A stretch of 61,582 nucleotides of DNA from Sphaeroforma sirkka. Taxonomy: Eukaryota > Opisthokonta > Ichthyosporea > Ichthyophonida. Below the pieces are notes generated by a model. It worked only from the letters and a program-made list of their open reading frames with translations, did not search any database and was not told the DNA's origin. Both the position numbers and the translations under genes were made by a program. Shown here piece after piece: positions 10,203-21,397 of this stretch (positions are counted from its first letter, which is position 1; each line of letters begins with the position of its first letter). The stretch is from the NCBI GenBank assembly GCA_001586965.3, contig LUCW03000120.1:135001-196582 (forward strand), given 5' to 3'.

Positions 10203-10286
10203 TGTAGCAATACGGCCTCCGGTCAGTCTAAAATATCAAGATCAATTGAGATAATAGATTGGTTTTTATTTGTATTTTAAATAATT
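10203..10286 (+). repeat. 3' LTR of copy A, truncated to 84 bp
   Basis: It starts TGTAGCAATACGGCCTCCGG and follows the 5' LTR for 84 bp. It stops abruptly at 10286, where an unrelated gag-like sequence begins. Confidence 0.85.
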
Positions 10287-11812
10287 CACAGGACCAGGCA
10301 CTATTTACTCCAATACCATCACCGGGACATGAGTCTCCCATTTTGGAGGGTATTATAGACCCAACCGCTGGGAAGAATACACCTCCCCCCTTACCTAATT
10401 GGGGGAAGGCACATCGCACCCAGCCAAAGTCGACGTGCAAGATTATCGTAACGGATGATCCTAAGATCTTCATTCCAACACCACGTCTCAGTAACGAGCG
10501 TCGTGAAGCGTCGACCATGGACTTTAATATCCACCGAAAGGGAACTAAAGCTTCCCGCATACATGCGAGTGACGTGGAGTACCCACGGAAGGACCGCAAT
10601 GCATTACACCAACCCGCCGAAGACTTTCAGTCCTCAGAGGTAGATATGCTGAATGCAGAAGTTAACGAACTCATAGTTAAGATGGAGCTCGCTCATGACC
10701 TGCAAGATCGTCCAGAAATTGATTATTATGCGAAAATAATCAACATCAAGCAGAAGCGAATCGACCAGTTGCTGCAAGCACAACGCGGGCAGGACCAACG
10801 CGATCACCAGAAGTATAAGGGCATGATCAGTCGACTTAAGTCGAACTGGGACTCAAGTACCCAGAAGCCCGAATTCATCAATAAAATTTTAAGCTACTAA
10901 ACACATCCCATTATAAAAAAGCAATGACCTCGAGACTCTGACTCGCTCGTTACACGCGTTTACAGTGATGCTGGAGACAAATGACATTGCCCCACCGCAA
11001 TGGATATTTGCGTTTATGCAGACATTTAATTCAGAAGGAACCAATTATCGAATCCTTCAGAAGAATCTCAAAGAGATCGATGAGTGTCGTAACTGGCCAG
11101 AAGTATGTTGGCTAGTGACGTCCTTATTAAGCAAGGATATGCGCAGTCCAGGACTGTGTTCAATTCTGGCACCACCAACAGCGAATACTAGCATCTTGAG
11201 CTATATTCTGAAACTCGATGCGGACCTTGTCAGACCTGATATTAAGAGGGATGACAAGCCACGCTGGTATGAGTTGTTGGCAATGCATGTATTATGTATG
11301 AACATAGGCAGTAATGATCGAGAGCGCCTTTACCTCGAGCTACGTCGCAAGTATGCGAACGAAACGAGAGATAAAGGACAGGAGAAGAAGTTTCACCTGA
11401 CTCGACTGCGCTGGAATCAGTTCTATGAAACTGTTTCCGACACTTATCCCTCTGATCGAGTAACCTCGAGAGAGAAGGTGGTTCTTAAGAAACCACGTGA
11501 TCAGATAGATCAAGGGTATGTATCCCGACAGACATATAACGAACGTCCGAATGTTCGTCCGCGTGAATCAGCGCAGCACTCACGGCCTAATAAAAGGGTA
11601 CGTGCTGAGAAGGAAGCACTATACAAGCAAGTTTAGAAGTGTGCCGACGAGAAGTGTGGATACGATATGTATCAGCTTGCCCCGAACGGTTATTGGAACG
11701 TGCGGCACTCAGTTACTTGCAAACACTTTATTGATAAGTGTGGCAAGTGTGAGAAAACCAACGGTTATCACGCCAAGACATGTGACCGGAAACCAGATAT
11801 CAAACTGGAATG
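10287..11812 (+). pseudogene. gag: Gag fragment of a different Ty3-type family (G)
   Basis: Two frames (10287-10900 and 10965-11636) are joined by a frameshift near 10900-10925. A third piece after a TAG (11634-11636) ends at a TGA (11810-11812). The first part is Pro-rich and then a long helix. The second is a capsid-like region. The last has a zinc-knuckle-like cluster of the same layout as family A: C-x-x-KCGY, W..RH..C, CGKCEKTNGYHAKTC. Sequence identity to family A is low outside this cluster. It abuts the broken 3' LTR of copy A and then a minus family A fragment, so both ends are truncated. Confidence 0.75.
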
Positions 11813-11884
11813 AAGGTACTACCGGGTTCAATTTATACAAAGACAATACAACGACTCTTTAGACGAGCGTGAAATAATCCCTAC

Positions 11885-12330
11885 ATATCTTTAACATCTT
11901 ATCATCTGACTGATCTTTATTTGGGTCTAGCCTTTTAGGTAGACCAGTGAGAGTTATACCTAAACTGAGATCAGTCAAACCTATAATTAAATCGTATTTC
12001 TGAGACATGTCAGTAACGATTAGGTGAGTCTTTACTTCTTTCTATCTGACAACATTATGTGTACATAGTCAATGGCTTCTCCGCAAGTGGTAACTTTGCC
12101 ATTTCCCAAGATTAAATTAGTTGTTTCGTTATGGATAGTCATTTCTGTAGCGTAGGCTACTCGGCGTGAGATAGCAGAGACTTCAGCCCCTGGATCCAAA
12201 AGTGCTATAAATTTATCTCCATTTACCTAGACGGTTTGAAATATACGTTCATTTCCTTTGATGAAAATTTTATTGAACTTTCCTTTGATGAAAATTTTAT
12301 TGAACTTTTTCTCGTAAACTTGCTCTAGTG
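11885..12330 (-). pseudogene. pol: Family A protease region, degenerate
   Basis: Homologous to 52620-53033. It retains the start of pol and the DPGA active site but has several substitutions to stops. The 'gaactttcctttgatgaaaattttatt' region near 12270-12300 contains a short direct duplication (20 bp), which breaks the frame. Confidence 0.7.
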
Positions 12331-12337
12331 CACACAT

Positions 12338-12990
12338 ATGGAACTGTCAGTGCTTAACTTGGACGTCCGGCATGTCCTTGCAATCATCTTTGTGCCAACC
12401 GTTAGTACCCTTGCAAGTAGTACACTCTTTCATGTAGTGCCCAAAGTTTGGCTTGCCTGGTGCACACTTAACAGAGTCGTGTTTACCATTCCACTTGCCA
12501 TCACGTTTAGTGAGGTTGGAACCACACTTCTTGCAAGGTGCTCCCTCCTTCCTTTCACCCTTTGGTTCAGTAGAAGTAGAGCCGTTACCACCTCCAGCAG
12601 TAGTGCGAGGTTTCTTGGTATTACGCGCAGTGTTATTCTCTGGGTACGCTTAGCAGGCTGGGTAAACCTCGAGATACTAAGTACTCTAGTAGATGAGTTG
12701 GTATGCTTTTGAACTATTTTCTCGAAGACAGACCAAGACATAGATTGCAAATCACCATAGGCGATAATATCATCGTTGACCTTCTTAAATAAGCTAGCCC
12801 CCAGATTATCCATCATCTGACAAATTAATAAATATTCGCCAGTATAGGTACGACCTCCCACCCAAATGTTCATATGTGTCATATGAGCTAGAGCTCGAAT
12901 AGTAGTATCGTTTGCAAAGATCTTGCGGGACTCTAGAAGTTCACGGTCACGTGGATCTTCAAAGAAAGTGTTTAAGTATATTCTCACGCA
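12338..12990 (-). pseudogene. gag: Family A gag, C-terminal two thirds
   Basis: Matches the capsid region (FFEDPRDRELLESRK, MGGRTYTGEYLL-like block) and the zinc-knuckle segment of copies A and D. Frameshifts near 12650 and 12430 put the basic C-terminus out of frame. Confidence 0.8.
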
Positions 12991-13019
12991 ACTAGCGCCA
13001 GGATAGGGCTTTCCAGTTG

Positions 13020-13271
13020 CTAACCAGGAGACACACGGACGCTGACGAGCTTTTCCGCGGCAGTTGAGACCTCCTCTTCCAAGGCTTTAGGGCCCGACGA
13101 ATCATCATCAGAGTTTTCATCAGAACCAAGCTCAGAAACAGCGTCCTCTACAGCTTCAACGGCAGGCTCAGTACCAGACGGACCAGTGTCCCCATTAACC
13201 TCAGGAACCTCAACAGGCTTTGCAGGCTTAGAGCTGATGGCTCCCTTGCCTTTATAATTTCCTTTAGCCAT
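13020..13271 (-). pseudogene. gag: Family A gag N-terminus
   Basis: Starts MAKGNYKGKG at the ATG complementary to 13269-13271 and runs 83 codons through a Glu/Asp/Ser-rich acidic stretch to a TAA created at the deletion point (13020). It shows that the acidic linker missing from copy A is an original part of Gag. Confidence 0.75.
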
Positions 13272-13442
13272 AGTAATAGCTCAAGAACAAGAAAATTGAT
13301 AAGGTCTAGGTATAGTAACTAGCGTGTAGATAGCCACTATGAGGTAGTATAGAATACTTACAGTCCTGTCGGTAGATAGTAAGCACTTATTAGACAGTCT
13401 AGAAGCAGTACACTACGGTAACCACTAATAAACTGAAAAATA

Positions 13443-14022
13443 TGTAAACTTCTATGGATATTTCTATGTTTTAAACTATGTTATATAAACTAAGATAAAA
13501 TTTAAGTCAGTAAGGATTTAGCAGTGCTAGTAGCTTGTGTAAGAATGATCGGAACTGCCTTTTGGTAAGAGCCTTAATATCTTCGATCACAAAGGACGTG
13601 CCTCTAGCTGTACTATATTAAACAATTTTCACTAGAGGTACTAAGTGTTCATGACCACATGCCTAATTTGTAGATAGACATAAGAACGTAAGTTAAGTTA
13701 ATATATTGGCTAATATAAATAAAGTTCCATCTGAAGAAAAGTTAAAAAAAAGAAAAAGACATATTGGATTTTGGAGATTGGCGGCAAGACCAAAACCTGT
13801 AAGTAGTAGTTCAGAGATTATCAAATTTAGTTTATGATATCCTACATCGACTATCGTCTCAAATAGATACTCAGGCTATTGAAGCCATCAAAGTGAATTT
13901 AGAACACTTTGGAAATATTGGAAAAAGAATTTGTATTGAATTATTATAAATACAAATAAAAACCAGTATGTTATCTTATTTGATCTTGATATTTTAGACT
14001 GGCCGGAGGCCGTATTTCTACA
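13443..14022 (-). repeat. 5' LTR of truncated family A copy
   Basis: Minus-strand LTR from TGTAGAAATACGG (14022) to GAAGTTTACA (13443), 580 bp. It keeps the CA end that copies A and D have lost. The target-site duplication cannot be seen because the other end is missing. Confidence 0.85.
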
Positions 14023-14414
14023 AATCAAACTATTGACTTGTTGTGCAGGTTGGAAAAGGAACAGCACATGTGTCCGGGGTTTTGATCGCATGGAATCACA
14101 GGAACAAACACTGGAACCTGGCGATCGTTACATTGTATAAATTAACACTACAGATTTTATATTAGATAGTATGCCAATTCCTGTTAGAGCTGATTTATAT
14201 AGTAAGATGGAAATACAATTCTCATACGATTCTGTAAAAGAGCATCATCGACCACGTGAGTTGCGCACTAGGCAGTGAGATAAGATTGAATGAAGTAGCA
14301 TTTATAAAAAACAAATAATAAAAGACAACATAACCTCCCTCAACGAATTTATTCGTCAAAAGTTGATGAAGCCGAAGGCTCTTTAATATAAATTTAAACA
14401 AATTTTGCACGATA

Positions 14415-14562
14415 AAGTCACTAAATGTACATAAAAACATTGGAATTGTCGCTAAATGTACATTTGTACATATTTGATCAATATTTCAGTACGTTTTAAT
14501 CGACAAAATGGGTGAATGTACATTTAGTGCCTTTTCCACATTTTGAATGTACATTTAGCGAC
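14415..14562. repeat. Inverted iteron cluster
   Basis: Four copies of a CTAAATGTACATT-type motif in 150 bp: two direct (14419, 14449) and two inverted (14514, 14545). GTCGCTAAATGTACATT at 14448-14464 is the exact reverse complement of 14546-14562. The core TGTACA is itself palindromic. The spacing and symmetry suggest protein-binding sites or the end of a mobile element. Confidence 0.55.
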
Positions 14563-14575
14563 TTTGTTCATAATT

Positions 14576-14763
14576 TTAATAGGCCCGGAATACATAAAAT
14601 ATTGGCAAACTTGAAGGGGGCCTCTTGTGTTGTTCGGTACTGAGAATTTAGTCTAGCATGTGCGTTAAGATAATAAAGCAGTTAAACTCGGTACAAAAAC
14701 TGATAAGAAAATATATTTACATTCGTGTGCACATATGTGCACATACGGTTGCATTAGAGTGCA
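14576..14763 (+). repeat. Dispersed repeat, copy 1
   Basis: About 190 bp beginning TTAATAGGCCCGGAATAC and ending GCATTAGAG. The same sequence, inverted and diverged, is at 38243-38433. Each copy lies a short way upstream of a non-retrotransposon coding frame (15005 here, the XPG-like frame there). Confidence 0.7.
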
Positions 14764-15004
14764 GTGTTATGTAGGCCGAGTCATGGGGAATACAATAGAA
14801 AGCGATAGTCGTGTTTCGCGTAGGCGGACACCACTGATTGATTTTAGGGTTTAGTAAGGAAGTACGCCTGTGTCCCTTTTTTGAAGACATCGCATGTTTT
14901 TAGCATTCGCTGTTCCGAATTTGAAGCAATCAGAGAGGCGTATGTCGTGGAGCAAGCATAGTTATAGTACTCACTTGCACTAAGCAGTTGGGTTATCAAC
15001 CAAT

Positions 15005-15850
15005 GTGAAGACAAGAGATGCGTGCCTGAAGATCCTTGTGAGGGATACGGGGATGTTGAGAGGCATTAAGAAAGCGTGTTATGTTGCTCTTGTACCCGAC
15101 GCTATCACTAGAAAGAAGCCAAGAGTTAGATATGAAATGGCTAAGCACCACTATAGCCCAAGTCAAATTACAAAGACTGCATCAGGAGCGAGTAGAGTAT
15201 TGAAGATGGAGCTTCCCAGATTCACACCATACGCTGAAAGTGCTACAAAAGAACAACAACCGACACCGCAGACTAGACGAGATACTGCAGAGATACGTAG
15301 ACTAGTGCTTGATCAAATGCCAACAGACATAGCTATGTCAACAAAAGTACGGAAAGAAGTATTTGACCGTATAACACCTACAGTGAGAGATCAGTTTGAT
15401 TGCATTCGGTGTGCCGAGAGTATCACGCCAGCAGTGGAGTTGACACCTGCTGCTCGCTACCTTATTGAACTCGAGAAAGATACCACACTATGCAATACTG
15501 TTACGGGAGAGCCTAGCATGGAATGTGTCGGGAAGTTATATGATATTTTCAACGCTGTCGCACCTTTTGCCAGAATGCGACGATACTCATCAAGTGTACG
15601 TAGAGATCTTGCAAAGGAATACTTTCCGAATGAACAAGATATAGTTGATGTCGACAACACCATACCTCTCCTCACGATGACGAAAACATTTTGGCCAAGG
15701 GACATGCTTCTCAAGCAGGGGAGTAAATTGACACTCCTTGAACAATTTGTTTTATGGTTGAACATGTTACGTTATGCAAAATGTACACCAGCAAATGTAA
15801 AAGTCGGTCTCCTCCAGGCTGACTATACAATACCCAGACATTTACGTTAA
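15005..15850 (+). CDS. Uncharacterised protein, about 281 codons
   Basis: The frame is open from 15005; the first in-frame ATG is at 15053 (MLRGIKKACY). It is mixed helical, with no membrane segment. It has basic and acidic patches, a CIRCAES pair of Cys and a C-terminal Leu-rich segment. I do not recognise the family. Gag, capsid or a DNA-element protein are all possible. It stands alone, with the iterons and dispersed repeat upstream and no pol gene downstream on this strand. The long clean frame among degraded neighbours suggests it is younger or was recently selected. Confidence 0.55.
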   Translation: MKTRDACLKILVRDTGMLRGIKKACYVALVPDAITRKKPRVRYEMAKHHYSPSQITKTASGASRVLKMELPRFTPYAESATKEQQPTPQTRRDTAEIRRLVLDQMPTDIAMSTKVRKEVFDRITPTVRDQFDCIRCAESITPAVELTPAARYLIELEKDTTLCNTVTGEPSMECVGKLYDIFNAVAPFARMRRYSSSVRRDLAKEYFPNEQDIVDVDNTIPLLTMTKTFWPRDMLLKQGSKLTLLEQFVLWLNMLRYAKCTPANVKVGLLQADYTIPRHLR

Positions 15851-16559
15851 TATGACAATACGTTAAAACGCTAAAATGCAAAATTTTGTTTAAGTTCAGC
15901 CCTTGGTAATGAGCAGAAGATTAGGGAATATCAGACTGAGACTATTGTCTATATACTCCGCTCTAATCACTCACTACTTCGGTCTAGATTTATTTCTATT
16001 TTAGTTACTAAGACTAGATATCATTTCATTTGACGCTTAGTTTACATTTCACGCCTCGAAACAATCACCTAATCAAACTACCCAATAAAACACATCAAGT
16101 CAAACTTAAGAAAATAAAAAATAAAATCAAAAACCCAAGCTGGTGAAGTATACATCTGCACCTAAACCCCATCACCTGGTACCTAGCTCTCGAACCCATT
16201 TAAGGCATAGACGGGCACATCTAGTTGGCTGCCTAGGAGGAATCAAAACCATGTAGTCCTAAATTCTAACAACTCTGATCCTGTTCTTTTCTCAGTGGAT
16301 TTCCTTGCTCTGAGATCCATATCGAATTATACAATAGGTTTGCACCAACAACCATCTCATGCCTGAGATCCTCTGTCATGGTACTCTCATTAAATAGAGA
16401 TTCCCAAAGTGTCATTTTCAGGTGTAAGATTGGTGTCGTTCGTATATTATGTACAATTCTAGTTTCAGTGGAAAACCCAATTTATATTTAATAAAAACAC
16501 CTAACTGTCCACATTAGAGTCCCATACTCTACTGAGTACTGTCACATGTTCAGAATCTT
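15851..16559. other. No gene seen; possible LTR remains
   Basis: AT-rich, no long frame. The right part probably belongs to the 3' LTR that starts at 16684 on the minus strand, but its other end cannot be fixed. A B-box-like GGTTCGAGAGC on the minus strand near 16190 is isolated. Confidence 0.35.
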
Positions 16560-16684
16560 GAATTACGCAGTTCTTGTTCATGTCCAATTCGTTAAACGTA
16601 TTACAGTAGTATAACCATAAACGTTTGTACGTTTATAAGTTACGTTAACTGTGCAACTACTATTAGGAACCCGCTATTTCTACA
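16560..16684 (-). repeat. Start of 3' LTR of element E
   Basis: On the minus strand it begins TGTAGAAATAGCGGG directly after a G-run PPT, with repeated 'acgtttataa'-type words also seen in the LTR at 57620-57772. Only the start is certain. Confidence 0.55.
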
Positions 16685-16688
16685 TAGC

Positions 16689-16708
16689 CCGCCCCCCCCC
16701 CCCCCCCA
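16689..16708 (-). promoter_or_regulatory. G-run polypurine tract of element E
   Basis: A run of 16 C on the plus strand (G on minus, 16692-16707) followed by CGGGCTA lies right before the TGTAG LTR start. It is the most extreme of the G-rich PPTs in the window. Confidence 0.6.
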
Positions 16709-16811
16709 GCTTGAAAATTCCTATGTTGGCTTGTATGTGGTTTCAGCACACATATAGACTCAAAAAGCTCACATGAATTGTACAAGCGAAAAGAAAAGAA
16801 ACTGGTTTCGA

Positions 16812-17880
16812 TCATATAACGGCCTCAATGCTTATGTTATGTTCTCTTAGACAAAGTATACTTAGACTTTTGATTCGATGTGACCCGATATTTAAGGCAC
16901 AAGAGCCGTCAACGTAGTTAACTTCATATGTTCCGCTCTTCTTATCGGCCACAGTGATCATGAGACGTAAGCACAGTTGTATTAGAGTTGCGACCATAAT
17001 GTTGACTATATCGCTTACCTCAAACTCGACTATTTTCTTGGTATCATTCCATCGCTTTTGTCTCTTTTTGAGAGCGATGTCCTTCATTTCCCTTAGGCAA
17101 GGATCGACCACATCTCTGGTCGACGTGTCTTCTCTAATCATGGTAACACATGATCATCTTGAGATTCCCTGTTGAAGGGGATCTGTAATTCACTATAACG
17201 GCCCCAGAAATAGTGAGCGGGTGTTGTACCAGTGACTGAATCAGGTGTTTCGTACATCCGTGTCTGTACCCAATTGATTGTTCGAGTAAGGCCACATGTC
17301 AGCATCATCAAATTGTGCTCCTCGCATGAACCCCTTCATCTTTCTGTGTCGAACCTCGTTCGCACCTTGTGTCTGAGGCTTGTAAGGTACACCCATTTTA
17401 TGGCATGATCCCGCAACGAGTAACAGTGTCGTCATGACATCTCCTGTAAACTCACTACCGTTGTCGGAGCATACAATAGCTAGCCGGCCGAAATCTGCGA
17501 AGCACTTATATATGCCCTCAACCACCGTTTGTGTCGATTTGTCATTCAGAGGATACAATACATTATATCTTGATGCGACATCAAACACGTGACAGACATA
17601 CTTATCCTTCGTGTGTTCGGACGTGGGTAACTCAACCAAATCGTTTTCTGATACGCTGCGTAAAGATGCGTATCCGTAGCGCTTGATCCGGTTAACTTCG
17701 CAGTCATGACATTCGTGATACACCTGAGATATATATTGCTTGAGCTTCGGGTGTACAATTCCGTACCTCTTTCAATGTTTCTCAGTTCTAACCTTATCCA
17801 TTTGCTTAAGAGCATGATTTTGTCTTAACCACTTCAGAATCGCCTCCTGTGATCTATTTGTAACATCGAAATCAGGGGGT
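16812..17880 (-). pseudogene. pol: Element E integrase, degenerate
   Basis: Homologous to the family A integrase. The HHCC end (CHDC), DNGSEF, PYKPQTQGANEVRHRKMK and the C-terminal SH3/GPY-like part (KKSGTYEVNYVDGS) are recognisable in pieces 17241-17815 and 16812-17141. Frame changes and stops separate them, and the middle of the core after the Glu motif is partly deleted. The upstream side is cut at 17886 by the family B palindrome. Confidence 0.8.
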
Positions 17881-17886
17881 GAGGAT

Positions 17887-18300
17887 TGTGGTCAGAATAC
17901 AAGTACTTAGATTTATTTGATTACTTTAGGTTTATTACAAGTTTACAGTTTATCAGAATAATCTGATAAACTGGGTTTTAGAGTTTTGCTGGTTTTACAG
18001 CACATGACTAATGACTCATTTAAGAGTCAGTCATTTTAGGATTACTGTTTATAGTTACTAATAAATGAACAACGTCCCCCTCCCTGAGGAAAGAGAACGT
18101 TGAGATACAGTTATCTCGCGTATACTTACTACATTTTTAACTTACCATAGAAGTTGTTAGTCTATTAGTAATTACAGAGAAAGCTACAGAATATAAATTA
18201 GTCAGTAGCTGGCACATATTTTTTTGTTATAAGTATAACAATTGAAAGACAATGCGAACAGAGAATGTCTCATCAAAATGAACGATTTAGATTATCCGGT
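17887..18300 (+). repeat. Family B 5' LTR (plus arm), hairpin-rich part
   Basis: Starts TGTGGTCAG. It contains a 12-bp perfect hairpin (CAGTTTATCAGA/TCTGATAAACTG, 4-nt loop, near 17952-17979), then TGACT/AGTCA and GAGATA/TATCTC hairpins. The right boundary of the LTR cannot be set, because no second LTR in the same orientation is present. Confidence 0.7.
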
Positions 18301-19173
18301 CGTTGGTTTAACGACGTGTGGACGACGAGGATGAAGAAAGAATCTACTAATACGAGTAAACCCGAAGAGCGAACATTCCAATCAAGCATAACATTAACCA
18401 GGGTCAACAAGGAAAGTCTCACGACGATCAAATGACGAAATCAGACAATCAGTCAGATTCCACAGATAAGTAGTCATGTGTGAGTACAGGTAGGAAGGTT
18501 GTTTTCAGTGTGAGACAAGTACAAATCGAATTGCAAGTTAATGAGCTTAAATTGTATTTAAGAAGTTGTTAGAAGAACGTGAGCAGATCGATGACTTAAG
18601 TAGGTGAAAATGATATGCGAATACACTCAAATCCCTAGAACTTCCAGATAAATTAGGTCAACGGAGAGGATCAACAGTATGCACAGAAGGTGTGGTTAAC
18701 GGCAGCTTAGTTTAGGAGTGCAATAACGAAGAATCGTTCTTAGATCGAGAAGCATATTCCAACAACCGCAACAGCACATGACAAGGACATCACGGGTTAG
18801 AAGAGTAAAAGAGGATCAATGAGGGAAGTTCCCAACAGGGTCCTGCGAATAGGCCGTCATTAGGCCGGAGCAAGAGCAGGCGAAGAGTAGAACAAGAAGT
18901 GGCTCCGACTAATGAGGCACTCAACCATGTGTTATTGTGGGATGAAGAGTAAGACAGCTGGTAGTGTTAGAGTAGATAGACTATCCACACTACTGATGTT
19001 AGTGTAGGAAATGAAACAGTCACGAGGGAAGCCACGAGTTCCTCGGAGATCGATGTTTAGACGTTATGTGTTTAAAGGATGAAATTTAATAGAAAATGTA
19101 AATTTGTATTCAGTACTCTATCAGTTCATTCGCACACATTTCTAGTTCTCCATTGACAAACAACTCACCAACC
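18301..19173 (+). other. Family B LTR/leader before gag
   Basis: No long frame. It is mirrored at about 25204-26290 in the minus arm, so it belongs to the element (LTR 3' part and untranslated leader). No TGG primer-binding site with a recognisable tRNA match was found. Confidence 0.5.
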
Positions 19174-20347
19174 ATGTCCTACCCCCGCCAAAGTCGTAGA
19201 CAGCAACTCTTGAATCCTGAGCGCCGCAAGGAAGATGATATCGACCGACGTGGAGCTAAACGTCGTCCGTCCCATACGGAATGCTCCGCTCCGCACTCAG
19301 GTCAGGTTCTGGAGGGGCAACAACAGATACATCTTGGGGCTCCACACCTTCTTTCCGCGAACGACAAGCAGCCACCAACAGCAAACAAAGATGGACCTGC
19401 ACAATCTGACAAGGATGTTATATTCGAGGGTGAGACCAAGGAAGTGCCCGACCTGCGTGCGGACAGCAGTCAGACTTTTATTGGTGAACAGATAGCCAGT
19501 GAAGGGCTGTCCCCTCGTTCGTCTCCGGATACTCCAGGGGTCTTATTTCCCAGTAATGACCCACCACGCCTCCCACCTAACAAGCGGAAGCGTCACCTGA
19601 ACCGTACCAACAACAAGGAAACGGCACGGGAACAATCGTCAGCTCAGAAACTCACGGAGCTGATGACACAACAGCAGTCTCTCTTTGAAAAATACGAACA
19701 GAGGTTACAGCGCATAAACGCCGGACGAACTACAATAGGTCCGGCCGCTAAGGAGAGTTCTTCTGACGCACAAGAACGGGTACAGGCAGTACCAGAGGAC
19801 GAAGACAACCCTGCCTTCCGAATCCAAGGCTGTAAACGTCCGTACCATGGACTCGGGTACAAATCACCAGGGTCAGAGGACAGTTCAACCGAGGAGGAGG
19901 ATACTCTGTCTGCCAGTGAGAACACACCAACTTTTCAAGAGTTCGCACATGAACAAGTATTAGCCAGACAGAACCCTCATGGTAAGGAGGCGGTGAAGAA
20001 TAGACAGGATCGATTAAGTACGAAACTGCGCCAACAACAGCAACGCCAGTGGGGCGAGAAAGAAGCGCCCGGTGAATATGTACAGACACCTAAACGACAA
20101 GAGAAGGAGACACCAGTGCCTCCGCCTACACCGGCTAGTATCGAGAAAAGCCGACAGGCGCCACGTGCACGGATACTACATTCAAGTGATGAGCTATGCC
20201 AAGCAATCGAGGAGAATAACACGGCTCGAACTGAAGCTCTTCGGGGCGTGATTGAGACACTTTGAGCTACATTAGAGTTCCGACCGGTAGAGAAGCGTCC
20301 CGTACCTTCACCACGTACGTGGCCTGGTTGGCCGTCGAACAGATATT
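19174..20347 (+). pseudogene. gag: Family B Gag, N-terminal region
   Basis: The ATG at 19174 (MSYPRQSRRQQL) is shared with the minus arm (25203). It is basic, Pro/Gln/Glu-rich, low-complexity with coiled-coil character around residues 165-185. A TGA at 20263-20265 and a frame change near 20340 separate it from the capsid part. Confidence 0.75.
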
Positions 20348-21060
20348 ATGGAACGGGACACAAGAGGGGCTCTCCTCGAGGCGTTCATGAACGCACAAAT
20401 CGCAGGGCTGGACGAGAGTTGGAACCTTACATGGTTTTATACGGTACTATCTTACTTTAAGGCGGAGAAGTCAACACTGGACTACATCCGCGACAATTCT
20501 GAACGGTTGAAGACATGCACACCTCAGCTACAGATCGAACAGATCTGTTCGTACGAAGCACAAGCCACTGTCGATCCCACGTCTCGCAAGTTAGCCAAGG
20601 GCCAAAGTCGAAACATGCACACTCCTCTTATGGAACAAATGACACAGCTCATGGAGAACCACAGGAGGGCACGTGAACGGTGCCAGACAGATGCCGACTT
20701 CTAACAGAATTTAGTGAACCACTGCATTGTACAACTGTTAGAAGAAGCTCTCAACGGCCGTACGTATGAACGTACTCTACAGTTGCATCCCAAATGGCAA
20801 CTGATGGAGACACACGAACTTATACAGCTGTTGAGCCCTGACATTCAGGATGCACAGCAACGTACGACAGCACGTTTCCAGGGTCGCAACAACCGCGGGG
20901 GCCCGACGACCAATGGAAGTCGCGACCACACCAATAGCCGCCCCAATCTACAGACGAGTAGACGACAAACCCAGAATTGGACTCAACGGCCCCAACCTTC
21001 GGTACCAACGACTTGTGCGGTGTGCCAGGCATAGGCGCCACCAGGTGGTAGGCACATCCC
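20348..21060 (+). pseudogene. gag: Family B Gag, capsid and zinc-knuckle region
   Basis: Continues as one frame with an internal TAA (20702-20704) and a TAG (21032-21034) that cuts a knuckle, CAVCQA before the stop and PGGRHIPRC after it. The capsid-like helical part precedes a Gln/Arg/Asn-rich basic region. Both stops could come from Gln codons by C-to-T change. Confidence 0.7.
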
Positions 21061-21063
21061 ACG

Positions 21064-21397
21064 GTGTCATCATTTCAGGGCGTCGCAAGCGGTGAGCGCG
21101 GAGGGTCGGGCAAGGCTATACGACAACAACCGTCCTTTGAGGGACGTACAATCGAAGTACAATCGATACAGAGATCGTCCACAACATCAACCGCAGGACA
21201 GGGGCAGAATACATCCCAGACTAGAGACGTAGTCACAATACGTCCGACGCCTCAAGTAGAGGTGAATACGATTACACAGGACGAAGACTTGGTTCTACCA
21301 TCGGAAGCTACAGATATTCATATCAACACGATTCTCCACGAAGACTTCGAGCAGAGCCTATGAGACGTGGGAGTCGGTAGCCGATCACGCATGAGAG
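21064..21397 (+). pseudogene. Family B gag-pol linker, unrecognised
   Basis: A 99-codon frame rich in Gln, Thr, Ser and acidic residues, ending in a TGA at 21361-21363, one frame away from the protease. It probably encodes the spacer ahead of the protease. Confidence 0.45.

Larger units (their letters stand above)
3526..10286 (+). mobile_element. Family A Ty3/gypsy-type LTR retrotransposon, near full length, copy A
   Basis: The element has a 5' LTR, gag, an in-frame TGA, pol (protease, RT, RNase H, Dam-like domain, integrase), a G-rich polypurine tract and the first 84 bp of the 3' LTR. The rest of the 3' LTR is replaced by an unrelated gag sequence at 10287. Alignment by eye to the minus copy D (48163-56261) shows the same order and high identity. 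The coding region has a one-base deletion just before the protease, stops at 7465 and 9455, and an insertion plus a stop near 8233-8248. The element is therefore dead as it stands. Confidence 0.92.
11870..14022 (-). mobile_element. Family A truncated copy (5' LTR, gag, start of pol)
   Basis: Read on the minus strand: 5' LTR (13443-14022), gag N-terminus (13020-13271), gag (12338-12990) and the protease region (about 11880-12330). It ends before RT. A deletion fuses gag residue ~80 to the capsid region near 13000-13020. The gag stop TGA followed by CAG and an in-frame ATG is preserved, as is the DPG protease motif (LDPGAEV, near 12195). Confidence 0.88.

Noticed and set aside
16140..16260. SINE or tRNA from an isolated B-box-like GGTTCGAGAGC
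   Set aside because: No A box at the right distance and no cloverleaf.
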